The notes beneath the pieces were generated by a model. The model saw only the letters and a program-made list of their open reading frames with translations, made no database searches and was not told the origin of the DNA. DNA of 59,760 bases from assembly GCF_000315625.1 (NCBI RefSeq), contig NW_005434658.1, positions 215,482 to 275,241 of the forward strand. The letters run 5' to 3'. This stretch comes from Guillardia theta CCMP2712 (taxonomy: Eukaryota; Cryptophyceae; Pyrenomonadales; Geminigeraceae). Position numbers and translations under genes: made by a program. Below are positions 43,093-56,460 of this stretch, in pieces; position 1 is the first letter of the stretch; each line of letters opens with the position of its first letter.

Positions 43093-46000
43093 TCAAGGAG
43101 GGGAAGAGGAGGGTAGACGAGTTAGGAAGGGGGAGGAGGAGAGAAGAAGGCTGGCAAGGGGAACATCGCAACCTGAGAACGTCTGCCGCACGTAGACATT
43201 GATGTAACCAAGACCGGGAAGGTCAGGGACGATGAAGTTGCCTGCGCTCTCAACCACCTCCTCCCCCTCCCCACAGGACAGGTTGAGGAAGTGGTTGTAG
43301 CGGACTGACACTCTGCCGTCGACTACCTCTCCTTGCTCGACGTTGAAACCTGCGAGGAGGGAGGGAAAGTCAGGGCTCCCTTGCGCCTGCCATGTCTTAT
43401 CCTGATCTCACCGGCGGCCTGCAGCAGCGGCAGGTTGTCAAGAGAGCAGGAGATGAGCTTACAAACGACGATCCTGTCCCAGCTGCACGCGGGCGAGCAC
43501 GAGACGGGGAACGGAGACGGGAGGAACTGCCCGGTCGCGACGTTGAGAGGAAGCGCTTCAAGGGGACAAGAAAGGAGCAGGGAGGTGTTGTAACTCGAGT
43601 TGAGAAGAGGAGAGGGAGGGAGGACGAACGGCCCCAGCGCTGCCTCGTTGAAGGAGCTGAGAAACGTCCTGAGCTGCTGGGAGTATGGAGGGCAAAAAGC
43701 TGGAAGGCATTGGGTACTTGAGAACTCTCCCGTCTGCTGACAAACGTTCTCGAAGTCGCTGCTGCAGTTGCTGCTTGCCGTCGTCTGATACCCGTCAATG
43801 CATTTTCCCGCCACCCTCGATCCTATGGGGTGCTCCCTCAACGTTGCGTTCACCTGTGGGGGAGGTCAGGAGAAAGAGAAGGAGGAGGAGGAGGAGGAGC
43901 AGCAGCAGCAGCAGGAGCTCGAGGGGGAGGGAGGAAGGAGGAGAAGGATGAGAAGGAGGAGAAGGAGGAGAAGGAGGAGAAGGAGGGAGGAGATGGGAGG
44001 AGGACGGTCACAAAAAGGAGGAAGTAGATTAGGACGAGGACGAGTGAAAAGAGACAAGAGACGAGAGCGAGGGCGAGGACGGGGACAAGAGGCAACTCAC
44101 GTCCAGAAGAAGGGAGTTTGCAGGAGGAGAGTATCTGCAGGTGATGGGAACGCATCTTGGGGCCTTGCTCCACGAGCATCTGCCCTCTCCTTCTCCTCCG
44201 CACGTGACAGCAGCCGATGCGACGGTTGGGCTCGAGTCAAACCTGCTCCCTTGCCGACATGTCAAGTTCATCGTTGAACCGAAGGCAGCAGAGCTTGTGG
44301 TGCTGTTGCTGATCTCAACGAGACTGTCCAGAGTGAAGTAGGGTGGGCAGGACGGTGGCAGGCAGACTGAAGTGAAGGAGGAGACAAGTTGGAGGGTGCC
44401 ATTGTCCTGGAGTGATGGGGTCATGCCCGCGTTGGCTCAAAGGAAGAGAGGAGGGGAGCGGAGCAGAAGGAGAGAGGAGGGAAGGAGAGAGCAGAGCAGA
44501 GCAGAGCAGAGCAAAGGTTGTTGTACCTGACACATGACAGTGAATTCATCACTGCAGTTGTTCTTTGCAAACATCTCAAACTGTCTTGACACAACAAGCC
44601 CATCATTGCACTTGTACGTCACAAGATCGCCGAACAAGACATTCAGAGATCCGTTTCTTCCCACCACAGACGCGTTTGTGACCTCAACAACTGGACATTC
44701 TCTCGGCCGGCAGGGCAACGTGCTGTTGATCGAACAATCGTCCTTGCAGACCAACGCGTCCTCCACGTCAGATATGTATCCCTTCCCACAGTCCAACTTC
44801 CCTCCTAGTTCGACCAACTTGCTTGCCCTGTAGTAACTGACGTTGCATCTGATCGCGGAACACCTTGAAGCAGCGCTCCAAGTACCATCGAGGTTGCAGA
44901 CGGCGGTGAAGCTCTTGTCGCACTTACTGTTGATCCTGGAGTTCTCCTCCGACATGTACCCAGCATCGCAGACAACAGTCAGGTTCTCTCCCGATCGATA
45001 CACCTGCCTCCCGTCCGAGATGCTCCCTCGGGGTACTGCCAGATCCGAGACGTTGCAGGTGACTGGAAGGCAGCGAGGGGACGGGGGAGCGAACTGGCAG
45101 TCTTGCTGGCATGTGAGAAAGGATGAGTTCGGCGATCGAGCGGGGCAGCGTTGAGAGGAGCACGAAGAGCTGGCTGGGCGGAAGCCAGGTCTGCAGGTGA
45201 AGGCGATGACCTGTTGGAAGACTGCGGAGGCAGAGGAGGAGGAGGAGGAGGAGGAGTTGATCCATATCAAGTTGTCGTCCTGAAAGCTGAGAGAGCAGAG
45301 GACGGGAGCGCAGATCTTGTCCGCAGCCACGGAGCAGTTCCGACACCCCAGTAGCACCTGGGCATCGTCGGAGCAGGAGCTGCTGGAGTTGTTGGGACTC
45401 GTTGCTCGGTACCCTTGTGGGCAGCGGGCGTACACGCTGCCGCCGCTGGGGAGGAGAGGAGCGGGGAGGCTAGAGAGGTTCACGTGCAGAGACGGCAGGG
45501 ACAGCAGGCCGCAGGCTGTTCCCCCGCACTCGCAGGTTGGGAGGGAGCAGCCGCTCCTGTCGAACTTACCCTGGTCGTTGCAGGAGACGTTCCACTGACG
45601 GACGCAGCGGCCCTGCTGGAGGTGCTGGAGGCTAACGAGCTGACCGTCACACGTGACCTCCACTTCGTCACCGAAGAGCAGGCCGGTCAGGTTCCCTCCT
45701 CCTGTCGCCTTCACGCTGGCGTTGGGGAGAGCGGTCAGCTCCTCGCAGCTGACCCTGTAGCAGATGGAGGAGGAGGAAGAGGAGAGCGAAGACGAGGAGG
45801 AGGAGAGCGAGGAGGAGGAGTTGGTGTAGCTGCAGTCTGCCTCACAGTGGAACGTGATGGAGGAGGACGAGTCGGCGTTCCTGTCGTACAGCCTGTGCCC
45901 AAGAGGACAGGAGTATGTAACGCTCTCGTTGTAGAGGACCTCACCACTGACTGGGTCAGCCAGAACCCTTGCCTCTGCTCCAACCATCCTAACTGGCCCG

Positions 46001-49000
46001 CAGCTCACCCTCTTGCAGCTGGCAGCCGTCTGCAGCGAGCAGTCGACGCACTCCACAGGGTACCAGCGGGGAAGGGAGCAGGAGGAGGAGGAGGCGTTGG
46101 AAGCAGCAGCTCGGAAGCCTTCCTTGCAGGTGACGTTGGTCCGTCCTCTGTTGAGGAGAGGGGAGGAGAGATTGACTGTCAACGCTCCCTCATCCTCGGG
46201 GCCTCTACAGGTGGAGGCGCTGCAATTGCATGCGATAGCCTCACACGCTACCGACGGGAGCTGTCCGTCCTGACACGTCACCGTCCTCCAGGTCTGGCAG
46301 CGGGAGCCCTGGATCTGATAGCCGGGGAGACAAGAGACGTTGAGCGAGTCCCCGTGGTAGAGGGCAGCGAGCTGCGACTGATTAGAGGAGGCAAAAAGAT
46401 TCCCAAGGAAGAGTGGAGGGCATCGTATGGGCCTGCAGACGTCCGTTGACGAGGGTAGGAAGGAGCAGGTGTCACTGCAGGTGGCGGTGTAGGAGGAGGA
46501 GGAGCCTGAGGAGGAGGAAGCAGGTAAGGGATGATGAGAAATTGATCGGGCTGCTTCCTCTGTACCTCTGTCAGAGGAGAAGGCGCGGAAACCGAAGGGG
46601 CAGGATAAGGTGACAGCCTGCGCGATCGGGGCAGAGCTGGGAAACTTTTGCGAAAAGATGAGAGGAAGGATGGAGAAAGGGAGACGGGGATGGGGAAGAA
46701 GAGGAAGAAGAGGAGGAGGACGAGGAGGATGAAGAAGAGGAAGAAGGGGAGGAGGAGAAATTCACAAATGTAGAGATGAGAGAAGGAGAGAGGGAGAGAG
46801 GGAGGAGGAGGAGTTCACGAGCATAGAGAGGAGAGGGGAAGACAAAGAGGGAGGGAGCAGGAGGAGTTGGAACAACTACGGGGAAGAGAGGAGGGAAAAT
46901 CAGACAGAGGAGGAGGTAGGGAAGGAAGGAGGATATGGCACCTGATCACTCCCATTGTAGAAGCGGCAGACAGCAGGCGAGCACGCCATGTCCGTCTCAA
47001 GTTTGCAGTCGTTGCACGTGAAGTTGAACTCACGGGATGCTTGACAGGTCGGCGGAGTTGAACTGGAGACAGGAGACGCTCTGAACCCTGGATAGAGTGT
47101 GAGGAGAGCAGGAGAAAGAGGAGGATCAGAAGGAGCAGGAGGTAAAGGCAGAGGAGCAGGAGCAGGAGGTGAAGTTAGAGCAGCAGGAGGTGAAGGGAGA
47201 GGAAGAGCACCTGGCGCGCACTCGACGCGGGCGAGGGAGCCATGGCTGATGGAGATGTTGGGAGAGACATTCAGCTCTGAAGCGATCAATGAGAACATCG
47301 CAAAACAACCTCAAGAATGCTCTGAGACAACAACTAACACATGATGACTCACAAGTGATCTCAAACGCAAATCACAATGTGAAGATCATCTCAACGTTAC
47401 AGTCAAGTCCATTCCACAAATCATGTGCGAGATTATAAGAAACTCGTCGTACCTCCCGTCCTGAGCTGATACTGCCTGCATGCTCCGATGCCGCAGCCAC
47501 AATCCGAGGTTGTGATAGCAACGCAGGTCTGCAGAGCAGGTTTATCGCTGAAGTCAGCATCGTCCGTTGAGGTGAGAATTCCCGTCCTCACCTTGCTGGA
47601 AACAAACATCCCATCGTAGCACAAGGCTGTGTAATTCGTGTTGCAACTTGAAGGGCCAGGCACGTGATACCCTTGGTTGCAAGAAACAAACACCTGGAAA
47701 CGGAAGAAGATCCGTTAGAATTCTCCTGTCATCCTGCACTTGTCCGACCTCCGTGTTGTGTTGAACAAGGGAGCTGTTATTGGTTGGGATCTACAAACTT
47801 GCATGTAAGAAATTCAGGTATGATTCTCTTGTTTGACTCACAGCTTTCCCGTCTTTTATCGTCGACGAGTTGCAGAAGATAGGAAGACAAGCCTGAGTCA
47901 CGTTGAACTGACAAGTAGACGTGCACTTGACCGTCGTCTGACGAGACTGAGAGCTGCAAGGTGAACGAGTCAGAAGAACAAGAACAAGGTTTCAGACCAA
48001 AGTTTTGAGAAGGTTGGAGCAAGAATCCATAACAGGCAAATTCAAGCAAAATACAGCATGGAGGAGATTAAGAAACAATCAATCAGTGAAACAAACAAAC
48101 AAAACAGGCAGGCGGCAGGCAGTTGAAAGAGATATGTCAAGAATCACATCACGGCCTTATTTCAAAATTGATTTTCTCACCCCATTGCTCGGAATCCCTC
48201 ATCGCAGACAACAAGGATAGTCGAGTCAACAGGAACAACTCCAGCACTGTCAGAGCTAGAGTTCCTGCTCGCGCTGACTTGGTTCCTGCATGCAATCTCA
48301 CTTACTTAGCATGTCAGCAAGCACTTGGTACCATGATGGGCACGAGAGAGGGAGGCATCTGTAGTGAGGAGACCCAGTCAGGACCATCAGCAAGGTTAAG
48401 AGTCGATTATCGTTCCGGAGGAGATGACAACAAAACATGTATCATGTAGAATCATGTGCGTGAAGAGATGATGAATGGTACAAGATATCCACGATCGCAT
48501 GACATGAACAAACATGTAATGAAGATGTACCTCATTGACGTTGAGTTGTAAGAGCAATCCGAACACAACAGGCTGTAGCCTGAAGGGTCGCTGCAGGTTG
48601 CATACTTGCTCCCAGACTGAGCCGCCCGATATCCATCCTTGCACCGAACTTCCACAAGTTTTCCTGCTCCCACATGAAATCAAGTCAGTTCAGCATCTAA
48701 CCATCAATCACATCAGATTGTAACAGAAAAGAATTCTTTTGCAGGGCCAGGCAGGAGATGCAAGACCTGAGTCGACATAGGAGGGCAGAGGAAGAGCGTT
48801 GGTATCTTGATTGAAACGCTCGCAGGGGAGACCAAAACCGCAGCTGAAAGATTTTCAGGTCAGATGTAATCTCTGCATGTTGTCCCTGAAAGCAGGACAA
48901 AGAGCACGAAGGGAAGTGAGCGAGGGAAAGTTGAGGGAGGAGGGATGGACGGAGGAAGGGAGTTAATTTGTAAGGGGCAGGAGATTGAGCAGGAGCAGGA

Positions 49001-50998
49001 CACGACACTGACCCGCACTGGTAGGGAACACATTTTGACATCCCGACGAAAGAGCCGTTGAAACAAGAGAGGTTGAAAGTTGTCTTACAGAACCTGTTTT
49101 GACTTCTCACAAACTGCTCAAAAAGCAAAATGCCAGTCGTCTCCTCGTATCCATCAGCATCTCCACCATGGGATATCGATTCTCAGCTCTGCTATCCAGC
49201 AGCAAATTCTCTATCACAAGCACTTCCTTACCTAGCATCGTCCGGTCGAGCGTCAACCATATATCCGCTCTGACCAAGGGGGTAAGCCAGGGAGGAGGAG
49301 AACTAGTCAAACGTACGTTGCACTTCACGATGATTGAATCGTTGTGGTACATCTTCAGTTCTTTCGTCACCGCATCCTGCATCAGCAAGGGAAAACTCAA
49401 CGAAACATCCTAGCAACATCACACCCTCTAAAGAGATCCACTCCGATCATCCTCTCAAACGAAAGGAGCAGTGCCTCCTCTACTCTCCCTCTTCTCACAT
49501 ATTCAATCGCGCTGGATGTGTAGGACACTGCCCTCTCGATCTGGCTGTTGGCAGGCAGGACAAGAGCAGGGCACATCTTCCTGTAGCAGGTCACGTCCCT
49601 TTGAAGGTCCCAAGAGCAGTTGGAGAGGCAGGAGACTGTCAAACTCGTCTCCCCTCCCTGCCCCAGCTGAGTGCCGACCTCACAGTCAATCTTCGTCGTC
49701 TCCCCGGGATAAATGACGCCAGCCCTGGCAAGATGACCGTTGAGGATCGAGTGAGGGAAGGCAGGACAAGGGGCCCGATTGCAGCTGACTGGACTGCCGT
49801 CACCCTTGAGCCGAAAGGAGCAATCAAAACACTGTGCTGTGAAGGAGGAGACTTTGTCGCAGGTCAAACCAGATGAGGGTAGCGCGTATCCTCTGTCACA
49901 GACCACATCGACCGTCTGCCCGTACATGGGATCCTGCAACTTGCTGTACTGGGCATGGCTGAGGTTGAGAGGGGGGCAGGTCAAGGGGGAGCAAGACAAG
50001 GTACTGATAGCAGGCGTCAGCTCCGTTCTGCTCCCGTCCACCAGCGAGCAAGTGAGGGTCCTGCTCCTGACGCAGCTGAGGCCGGAGGATGACTGGAACA
50101 CAAACCCTTGAAAGCAGGATAGCGACACGGTCGACAAGTAAGGAATCGACCCTGTCACGCCTTGCTCGAACTCCATCCGAAACCCTGTCAGGTCAGGCAG
50201 CGGGCATGACAGCGGTCTGCACGCTTGAGAGTTGTTGCTGTACTGACAGGTTTCGTTGCATCTCGGCGACTTGCCGGCATCAACTCTGTCGTATCCTGCA
50301 TTGCATACGATTTCCTTGGTGCTGGTGAAGGTGGCAGGAGCAGGGTCGGTGACCGCGGCGATGATGGTTCCTTCAGCTGGTCCGCAGTCGCTGGTGAGAC
50401 ATTTCAACGAGTCGCTGCCAGCGTCGTATCGCGGGCAAGTCACAGGGACACAGTGCGTGCTCGCATCCTCAAGCTGCCCCGTCTCCGAGCAGAGCTTGGT
50501 GTATGACGTGGAGCAAGGAAAGCCGCCTGTCGGTAGGGAGGCAGAGCTCCTGTACCCCGGTTTGCAGGTGACGGTCATGGACTCGCCATAGAGCAGAGAT
50601 CGGTTCATGAGCGCGCTGTCCCCGAACGCGTCAACGAAAGGAGGACATCGAACCATCTCGCACGTCATCCCCAGCTCGAACGAGCAGCTGGACAAGCATT
50701 TGGGCACGGGCGATCCAGGCCCGGTAAGACGAAATCCTTTGTTACAAAGTAACAGAAGGCTGCTTCCAATCGGAATCACTCCGGTAGATGGAGACACAGT
50801 TCCATTCGCCAGTAAGGGAATGTTCCTGCAAACCTTAGGAGCACACCTCAAGGTTTGGAAGCTAGTGCTTGCAAACGTAGAGTTTGCTCGGCACTGCACG
50901 CTCAATCTCTCCTGCAAGCATGCGTCCGAGCTCAGAACCTCAACTGGTTGCAACAAAGCCAGGAGGCAGTAGAGCATAAGAGCATGTGAGAAAGTCAT
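43093..50998 (-). CDS. Large secreted cysteine-rich, sushi (CCP)-like repeat protein, many exons
   Basis: The gene starts at ATG 50998 with a signal peptide (MTFSHALMLYCLLALLQPVE). Exon 1 (50998-49499) codes 500 residues. In-phase exons follow at 49376-49317 and 49113-49013, with others around 48.85, 48.67-48.55, 48.0-47.8, 47.7-47.45 and 47.3-46.95 kb. A long one covers about 46.5-44.52 kb, then 44.4-44.1, 43.85-43.35 and 43.31-43.1 kb. Modules of about 60-90 residues recur: a short hydrophobic strand, GDSLNVSCLPGY or GESMTVTCKPGYRS, an N-glycosylation-rich stretch, then paired cysteines (CNDGLVV, CGKGYIS). This resembles complement control/sushi modules, though the canonical Trp is usually missing. 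Poly-Ser runs (SSSSLSSSSS) come from coding microsatellites. Likely an extracellular or surface adhesion protein. The C-terminal end is lost towards the gap, and several middle exon borders are approximate. Confidence 0.75.
43868..43992. repeat. GAG/GAA purine microsatellite in an intron
   Basis: GAGGAGGAGGAGG and GAAGGAGGAGAAGGAGGAGA tracts lie between two coding segments of the cysteine-rich gene. Similar tracts occur at about 46480-46530 and 46680-46770 in other introns of the same gene. Confidence 0.85.
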
Positions 50999-51660
50999 GA
51001 TTCCCTCCGTCAGAGATGAAGAGATCTTAGTTCGTTCGTCATCTCTACGTTCTTGGAATATCAGTGCTGTCCCTTGCCTTCAGGTCCTAATCTGAGCCAC
51101 TCGAAGCTCTTCAGCACCTCTCCTCCTCTCCTCCTGTTCTCCTCTCTCCCTCTCCCCCTGTCTTACCCTCGTACTCTCCCCTCTACCCTCTCTCCCCGCA
51201 CTCGCTCTTCCCGTTCTCTCCCCAGGGACCCAAAAAGTCCCGCGTTAAAATTCCCTTCACTGAAAATGCGTATCCAGAAAAAAAAAGTCAAAGTACCCAC
51301 CCACCTCCACGACCCTATGAGTACCCCTTGTTTCTCCTTCTATCATCAGCGACCACCTACCCCATCTCGCTACACCAGATAGAAATGAATTCTGGAAGGC
51401 AAACCAGAGGGGTGGGTAGACAAGGATAGGGGGTAGGGTGAGAAAGAGAAGCAGGGGTTCAGGACAGAGGACGATGGGGGGCATCTTAGTAGCAACCTGA
51501 CAGTGTCTGGATAACTGGGGGTAGGGGTAGTAAGGAGATCATCATCACGACCTGCCGTAGGATGGATCCAGTATGAGTCGAAGGTGGGGGTGGGTGGGTT
51601 TCAAGGATGGGTGGGGTATTTCCATGGGGTAGGGGTGGTGGACTTTGGTGTCTCTTGAGA
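50999..51660. other. Intergenic between divergent cysteine-rich and MATH-like genes
   Basis: The sequence is CT-rich at 51115-51230, then GGGGTAGGGGTAG-type low complexity at 51410-51640. No gene is seen. It should contain both promoters. Confidence 0.5.
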
Positions 51661-51778
51661 ATGCCGGGCTTCAGCAGCACGATCATCTCATGCACGTCGG
51701 AGGGGGAGAAGACGACGTTCGTGTGGCGAGTGGGACGAGTGAATACAGTCAGGTATGATGAGAGGAGGAGCTGGAGCT

Positions 51779-51811
<33 letters not shown>

Positions 51812-54800
51812 AGAGCAGGAGCAGGAGCAGGAGCAAGAGCAGGAGCAGGAGACGAAGGAGAAGAGGAGAGGAGGACAGCAATTGTAGTGGATGAAACTTA
51901 CACTCAAACAACTAGAAGGAGGAGGGAGAACAGAGATTTGGGAAACCAGGAGCACGGTGGATCAAACAGAGGCATTAGAAGCAGTTTACATTCTAGGAAG
52001 GGAAGAATGTGTATGACGAGCTGTCTAACTTTCCTCCTAGTTTCGGTCAGTGTGTCACTTCTCCTATCGTACGTGTGGGAGAGAAGAGCAACTGGAAGGC
52101 GAACTACTTCCCTAAGGGGTTCACTGACCCTGACTATGCTTCTCTCTACGTTACGAACTTCGATTGCGAGAACAAAGGCGTCGACAAGCAGGAGCCCACC
52201 AAAGTGACCGTCTCTGCCTTTGCTACTGTGAATGTTGTTATAAGACCGAAACCTCCTCCTCTGGGCTCCGGTGCGTGCTGTCCTCTCGTGTCTGCCTGTG
52301 TTGACCATAGCTCCAGCCAAGGAGAACAAACCCAAGCCGAAGCCGGAAGTTGCTGAGGACGACGATGATGAAGACGATGCCGGAAGCGCCAAGACGGAGG
52401 TCTCTACCGTGAAGCCAACTTCAAAGAAGTCGAACAAGTCGGGGAAGGGATCCCAAGCGAAGAGCACGAGCAAGAGGTCTGGAGCCTCGGGGTCTAAGTC
52501 TGGCGGAGGAGAAGGCGGTGGGGAGGCGGCAGCTGACAAGCCGCCCAGTGCAGAGCCCATCATGCAGGAGCTCTCTCAGATGTACACTAACATAGATCAC
52601 TCTTGGGGTTGGGAGAAGCTGCTCGATATGGGTCAGTTGTATAGTTGGAAGTCCGGGCTCATGTTGGGGTTCTACAAGCCTGAGAAGGATGGATCGGTTC
52701 CCGAGGAAGCAAGGACGAAAGTGCAGGATGGGTGAGTCGAACATGAATCAAGGAGACCTCTCCTGTCTGACCTGATTGTGTTGTAGTTATATCGACATTG
52801 AAATCACAATCTTAGCGGTGAGCAATATCAGAACGAACAAGCCCAAGAAGGAGGGGCATCTCACCCCCTTGGGATACGAGAGGACGATATGGGTGGTGTA
52901 CGATTTGAAACGACTGTCTGAGTCGATCGGGCCAGACAAGAAGTTGACGTCTTCAGAATTCAAAAGTGATGGAGAATGGTGAGTCAAACCTGAGGTGCCG
53001 TGGTTGTTGACTCGCGTCGCCCGCAGGTACTTCACACTTTATCCGAGCGGCTATCAGAAAGGTGCAGACCCGGCCAAAGTGCAGAAAGCGGGGAAATTTA
53101 TCTCCTTGTTCCTGCACTCTTCCAAGAATCAGGTATGCTCCATCCTCACATCTTTGCCCTGTTGTGATGGATGACGACGATCAGGTCGAGCTGGGTTACT
53201 ACATGAAGCAATCATTCCGTCTTGGTATCAAGAAGTTCAACCCTGGAGATACTGATGTCAACCATCCTGATAAGATCCCGTGAGATCGTTGACTTCATGA
53301 TCGTGGACGCCTTGTTGACGCGTCGTTGCCAGCTTCGAGCCCATGTTCTTCCCCAGCCCCGACCTGAAGATCAACAAGAAGCAATTCGAGTGGAGCTCTC
53401 AGTGCTTGGCTCTCTTCACCCCGAAGCAAAGATGCTTCGGCAAGGTCAGGCCAACTCTCCTCCTGCCCTCGTGGCATCCTGACCCGGACTGCAGCGCTTC
53501 TTCCTTCCTCTCGAGATCTTTGAGTTCGGTAGAGACGAATTCGACAACCTTCCCGAAGGCCCTGCTGGCGCTGCAGGTGGAGCCGAAGGCGGGGAGAAGG
53601 ATGAAGACGCCCCTGCGGAGGAAATCTGGAAGCCAACGCCAGAGCTCAAGGCCAAGGAGTTCGTTGCTGGAGGCTGGAAGACCGGGGGTGCAGTAGCGTT
53701 CTGCTTGGAGATGCTGGTCACGGACATGGTCACCGGTACCGTCCAGCACATGCTTCACCTCACTCCTAACAAGGAGATCTTCCCCAAGGCCGAGCATGGG
53801 CCTCAGTCGGTCGAGTGGATCGAGCAGAAGGTGTGCAAGGAGACTAACGAGGAGTTTTCCGACGTCCCCTACTTCGGCAAGCCCAAAGTCATCTGCTACG
53901 AGTGCGGGCACGCGTTCACTCAGGAAGTGACGTCGTACCAAGCGAGGTTGGAGGAGTATGGGTACGAGATTGGACGCGAGTACATCCTTGACATCCTCAT
54001 GAGGGAGGAGGAGCACTGGCTGGACGGCCTGCTCAAGAACCTCAACGTGGCTGAGAAGGTTGACAACGTTGTTCGGTCCCTCACGGCACAGGCAGCGAGG
54101 TTCAAGTCTCAGATCAAGAAGAAGGAAAACGAGGAGGGGGAAGGAGAGGAGGTCGTGGTTGACCCGAAGAAGGAGAAGGAGAAGGAGAGGGCCATGGCGA
54201 AGGAGAGGGAAAAAGAGGTCAATCGGCAGCTGGCCTACGAGGACAAGATCCGCCTGCTGAGAAAGGAGATTGAGGACTCGCACTTCGGCAAACCGATCTG
54301 CCTCAAGTGCTTCTCAGCAAGGCAGAAACTGACGCACCATGAGACCAAGGTCGTGTTTGCGAATGAACCGGCCAAGATCGCAAAGAGGAAGGCCCACCTG
54401 GGCGCCATGCCGATTCAGAACTTGAAGGACCCGCTGCACGATCTCGACCAACCGCTCGGGAGATGGGAGTGCCCGGACCAGAACGCCATCACGGGCTTCA
54501 AGGGAGTCCATAGGATCCCTCCCAAGAACCCTGAAGGTGAGGAGAAGTATTTGATGCTTGAGTTGCCCTGCTCGTGGGACAGCCGACGACTACCTGCTGC
54601 TTGTTGTGCGGATCGCCTTCCCTCGCCCGATCCCTCCTTCTTTGTGGACTCTCCTTCCTCCCTATCCCTCCTCGTCACACTCCACTCTGCGACAGTTGCC
54701 TTGTTCCCCTTCCCTCACTCACTGCGCAGGCAAGTACCTCTACAAGGAGCACGGAGGCATCAATTCCATCAACGCTCGCGTGCCCGTCGGTGCCAACTGC

Positions 54801-55732
54801 GCGTGGGACGTGGGCATGCTCAAGTCCAACAACGTAGAGATGCATGACTTCTTCCGATGGGGAGGAAACTTCCGGTACAAGTGGAAGGAGATGCAGGCGA
54901 TCCTAGAGAGCAAGTTCCAAGAGATGGACGGGCCCAAGGGGATGTACAACGTGAAGCTCCTCGACGACCCCTGCCGGCTGCATGCCGCGGACCCCTGGAT
55001 CTTCAACTGCCTCCCAAAGGCCGTGCAAAAGCCGAAGCCGGGTGAGAAGCAGTCGGACGAGTCGGGGAGGACGGCGATCAGAGTCAGAGCTGCCCTGGAG
55101 GCGAGCACGGGCAGGAACTGCATGACCCTCGTCAGAGGAGGCGTTTGGATGGAGCCCAAGGAGCTGACGCGCCAGTGCCATGGCAGAGTGAACAGGGACG
55201 GCATCACCCCAGAGGAGGACGAGGATCAGCCCCTCGACGGCTTCTGCGACGTCCGGTTCGACCTCAAGGAGAAGGCACCCGAGCAGTTCCACTGCCTGTG
55301 GAACGGCAAAGTCTACTGCAACAGCTGCACCTCGTACCGCTGCATGATCCCTGAGTTCACCGACCCGCCAGACAAGGAGGTCAAGGAGGGGTACCGAGTT
55401 TGCTTCGAGTCCAAGGACTACCGGGGCAAGCGACCGGCCGGGAGGATACAGCCTGTCTCTAAGAAGCCCGAGGAGGAGGAGAAGCCAATGAAGACGCCGC
55501 TGCCGGTGAGACGGAGATGTGGAGGATGAGGCTGGAACAGCGGGGGAGGAGATGGAGTGAAGAGGAGGATGGGGGGAGGATGCGACGGAGAAACGTGTGC
55601 TGACGTGTTTGGCAGGAGGAAGATGAGGATGACGACAAGCCAAACCCGATGGTGGAGCTACTTCGAACCATCCCACTATGCGGCAAGAAGTTGTCCAAGA
55701 GTCTTGATGAGTTCCTTGACTCGTTGGAATGA
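51661..55732 (+). CDS. Novel 1060-aa protein: two MATH-like domains plus Cys-pair motifs
   Basis: Ten exons join in phase (3183 bases): 51661-51752, 52041-52270, 52311-52731, 52787-52978, 53027-53132, 53185-53279, 53333-53444, 53495-54536, 54730-55505 and 55616-55732. Domain 1 (residues about 12-90) reads TFVWRVGRVNTVSFGQ then SPIVRVGEKSNWKANYFPKG and ASLYV. Domain 2 (about 195-400) reads SSEFKSDGEWYFTLYPSGYQ then GKFISLFLHSS. These fit the MATH/TRAF pattern W-x-x-x-x-x-P-x-G, then (Y/F)-(I/A)-S-L-(F/Y). A Lys/Ser/acidic linker separates them. Further on are C-x-x-C pairs (CYECGHAF; CLKCFSARQKLTHHE; YCNSCTSYRC), a KE-rich helix, and a conserved-looking globular stretch (NARVPVGANCAWDVGMLK). 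The C-terminal region matches nothing I know. The function may be protein-protein scaffolding, zinc-assisted. Intron 1 carries a GAGCAG microsatellite. Confidence 0.75.
51768..51850. repeat. (GAGCAG)n hexanucleotide microsatellite
   Basis: GGAGCAGGAGCAGGAGCAGG with minor variants lies within intron 1 (51753-52040) of the MATH-like gene. Confidence 0.9.
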
Positions 55733-56460
55733 ACGTCAAAGTTTGACAAGCACTCGCCCTTCATTGACATTGACAAGCACTCGCCCTTCAAACAACAAAC
55801 CCTGCTGTCTGCCCTTTCTACATCCAACTGCTATGTACCGAGGGCTGTGATAACCATTCGCTTATCGCAGTTCGAGTCCCAGTCCGCAAGGGACCTAGCT
55901 CGCTCAACAGCAGCTCTGCATGAGCAGTCAGGTTGAATTCATCTCTAGCTCTCGACCATCAACAACACGTGCACGTTTCAACCAAGTCATCCACATCAGC
56001 GCCTGAGCGCAGCGGTATTACCACACACCATTTCAGACAGGGATAACTAATGAGATTGTTTCATCATCAACGTTGCTCTGGACTGCATGCAAAACGTCTC
56101 TGCGGATCTTACCAGGATGCGGTCATGTACTTGCACTGACGACGTACTGCATTGAGAGAAAGGCGAGAGATTCGGTATCCTGGTGACAGACGTCAGGAAC
56201 TGCTAGGGCGAGGGAGGGGGGGAGGGGGATGGGGATGAAAATGCCTCAGAGACTCTAGTCCGGTCGCTCAACATGTGCGATAACGCGATGCGACTTTCAG
56301 GAAACAGAAGAATTGTCATCTCCAGCATGTTTTGATGATGTGGTAGGGGAGGGAGGGAGGGAGGGAGGGAGGGGAAGGTGGAACATTCCTTCTTACCTTC
56401 TGTCTCGGATCAAAACTTCAGATATTTTGTTTTGATGTCATCGACACTGAGTAGATAGAA
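55733..56460. other. Intergenic, no gene seen
   Basis: Includes a short duplicated TTGACAAGCACTCGCCCTTCA at about 55743-55789, just after the stop of the MATH-like gene, and a (GGGA)n run at about 56346-56372. A tRNA-like string GCAGTTCGAGTCCC occurs at about 55867, but no cloverleaf can be drawn around it. Confidence 0.45.

Noticed and set aside
45415-46449. 344-codon plus-strand frame opposite the cysteine-rich gene
   Set aside because: It is antisense to a well-supported coding exon with Cys and glycosylation patterns. The translation is Gly/Ala/Glu low complexity.
55835-55910. tRNA-like string with GTTCGAGTCCC
   Set aside because: No acceptor stem, D-arm or anticodon arm can be drawn. 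The flanking bases do not pair to make a T-stem.
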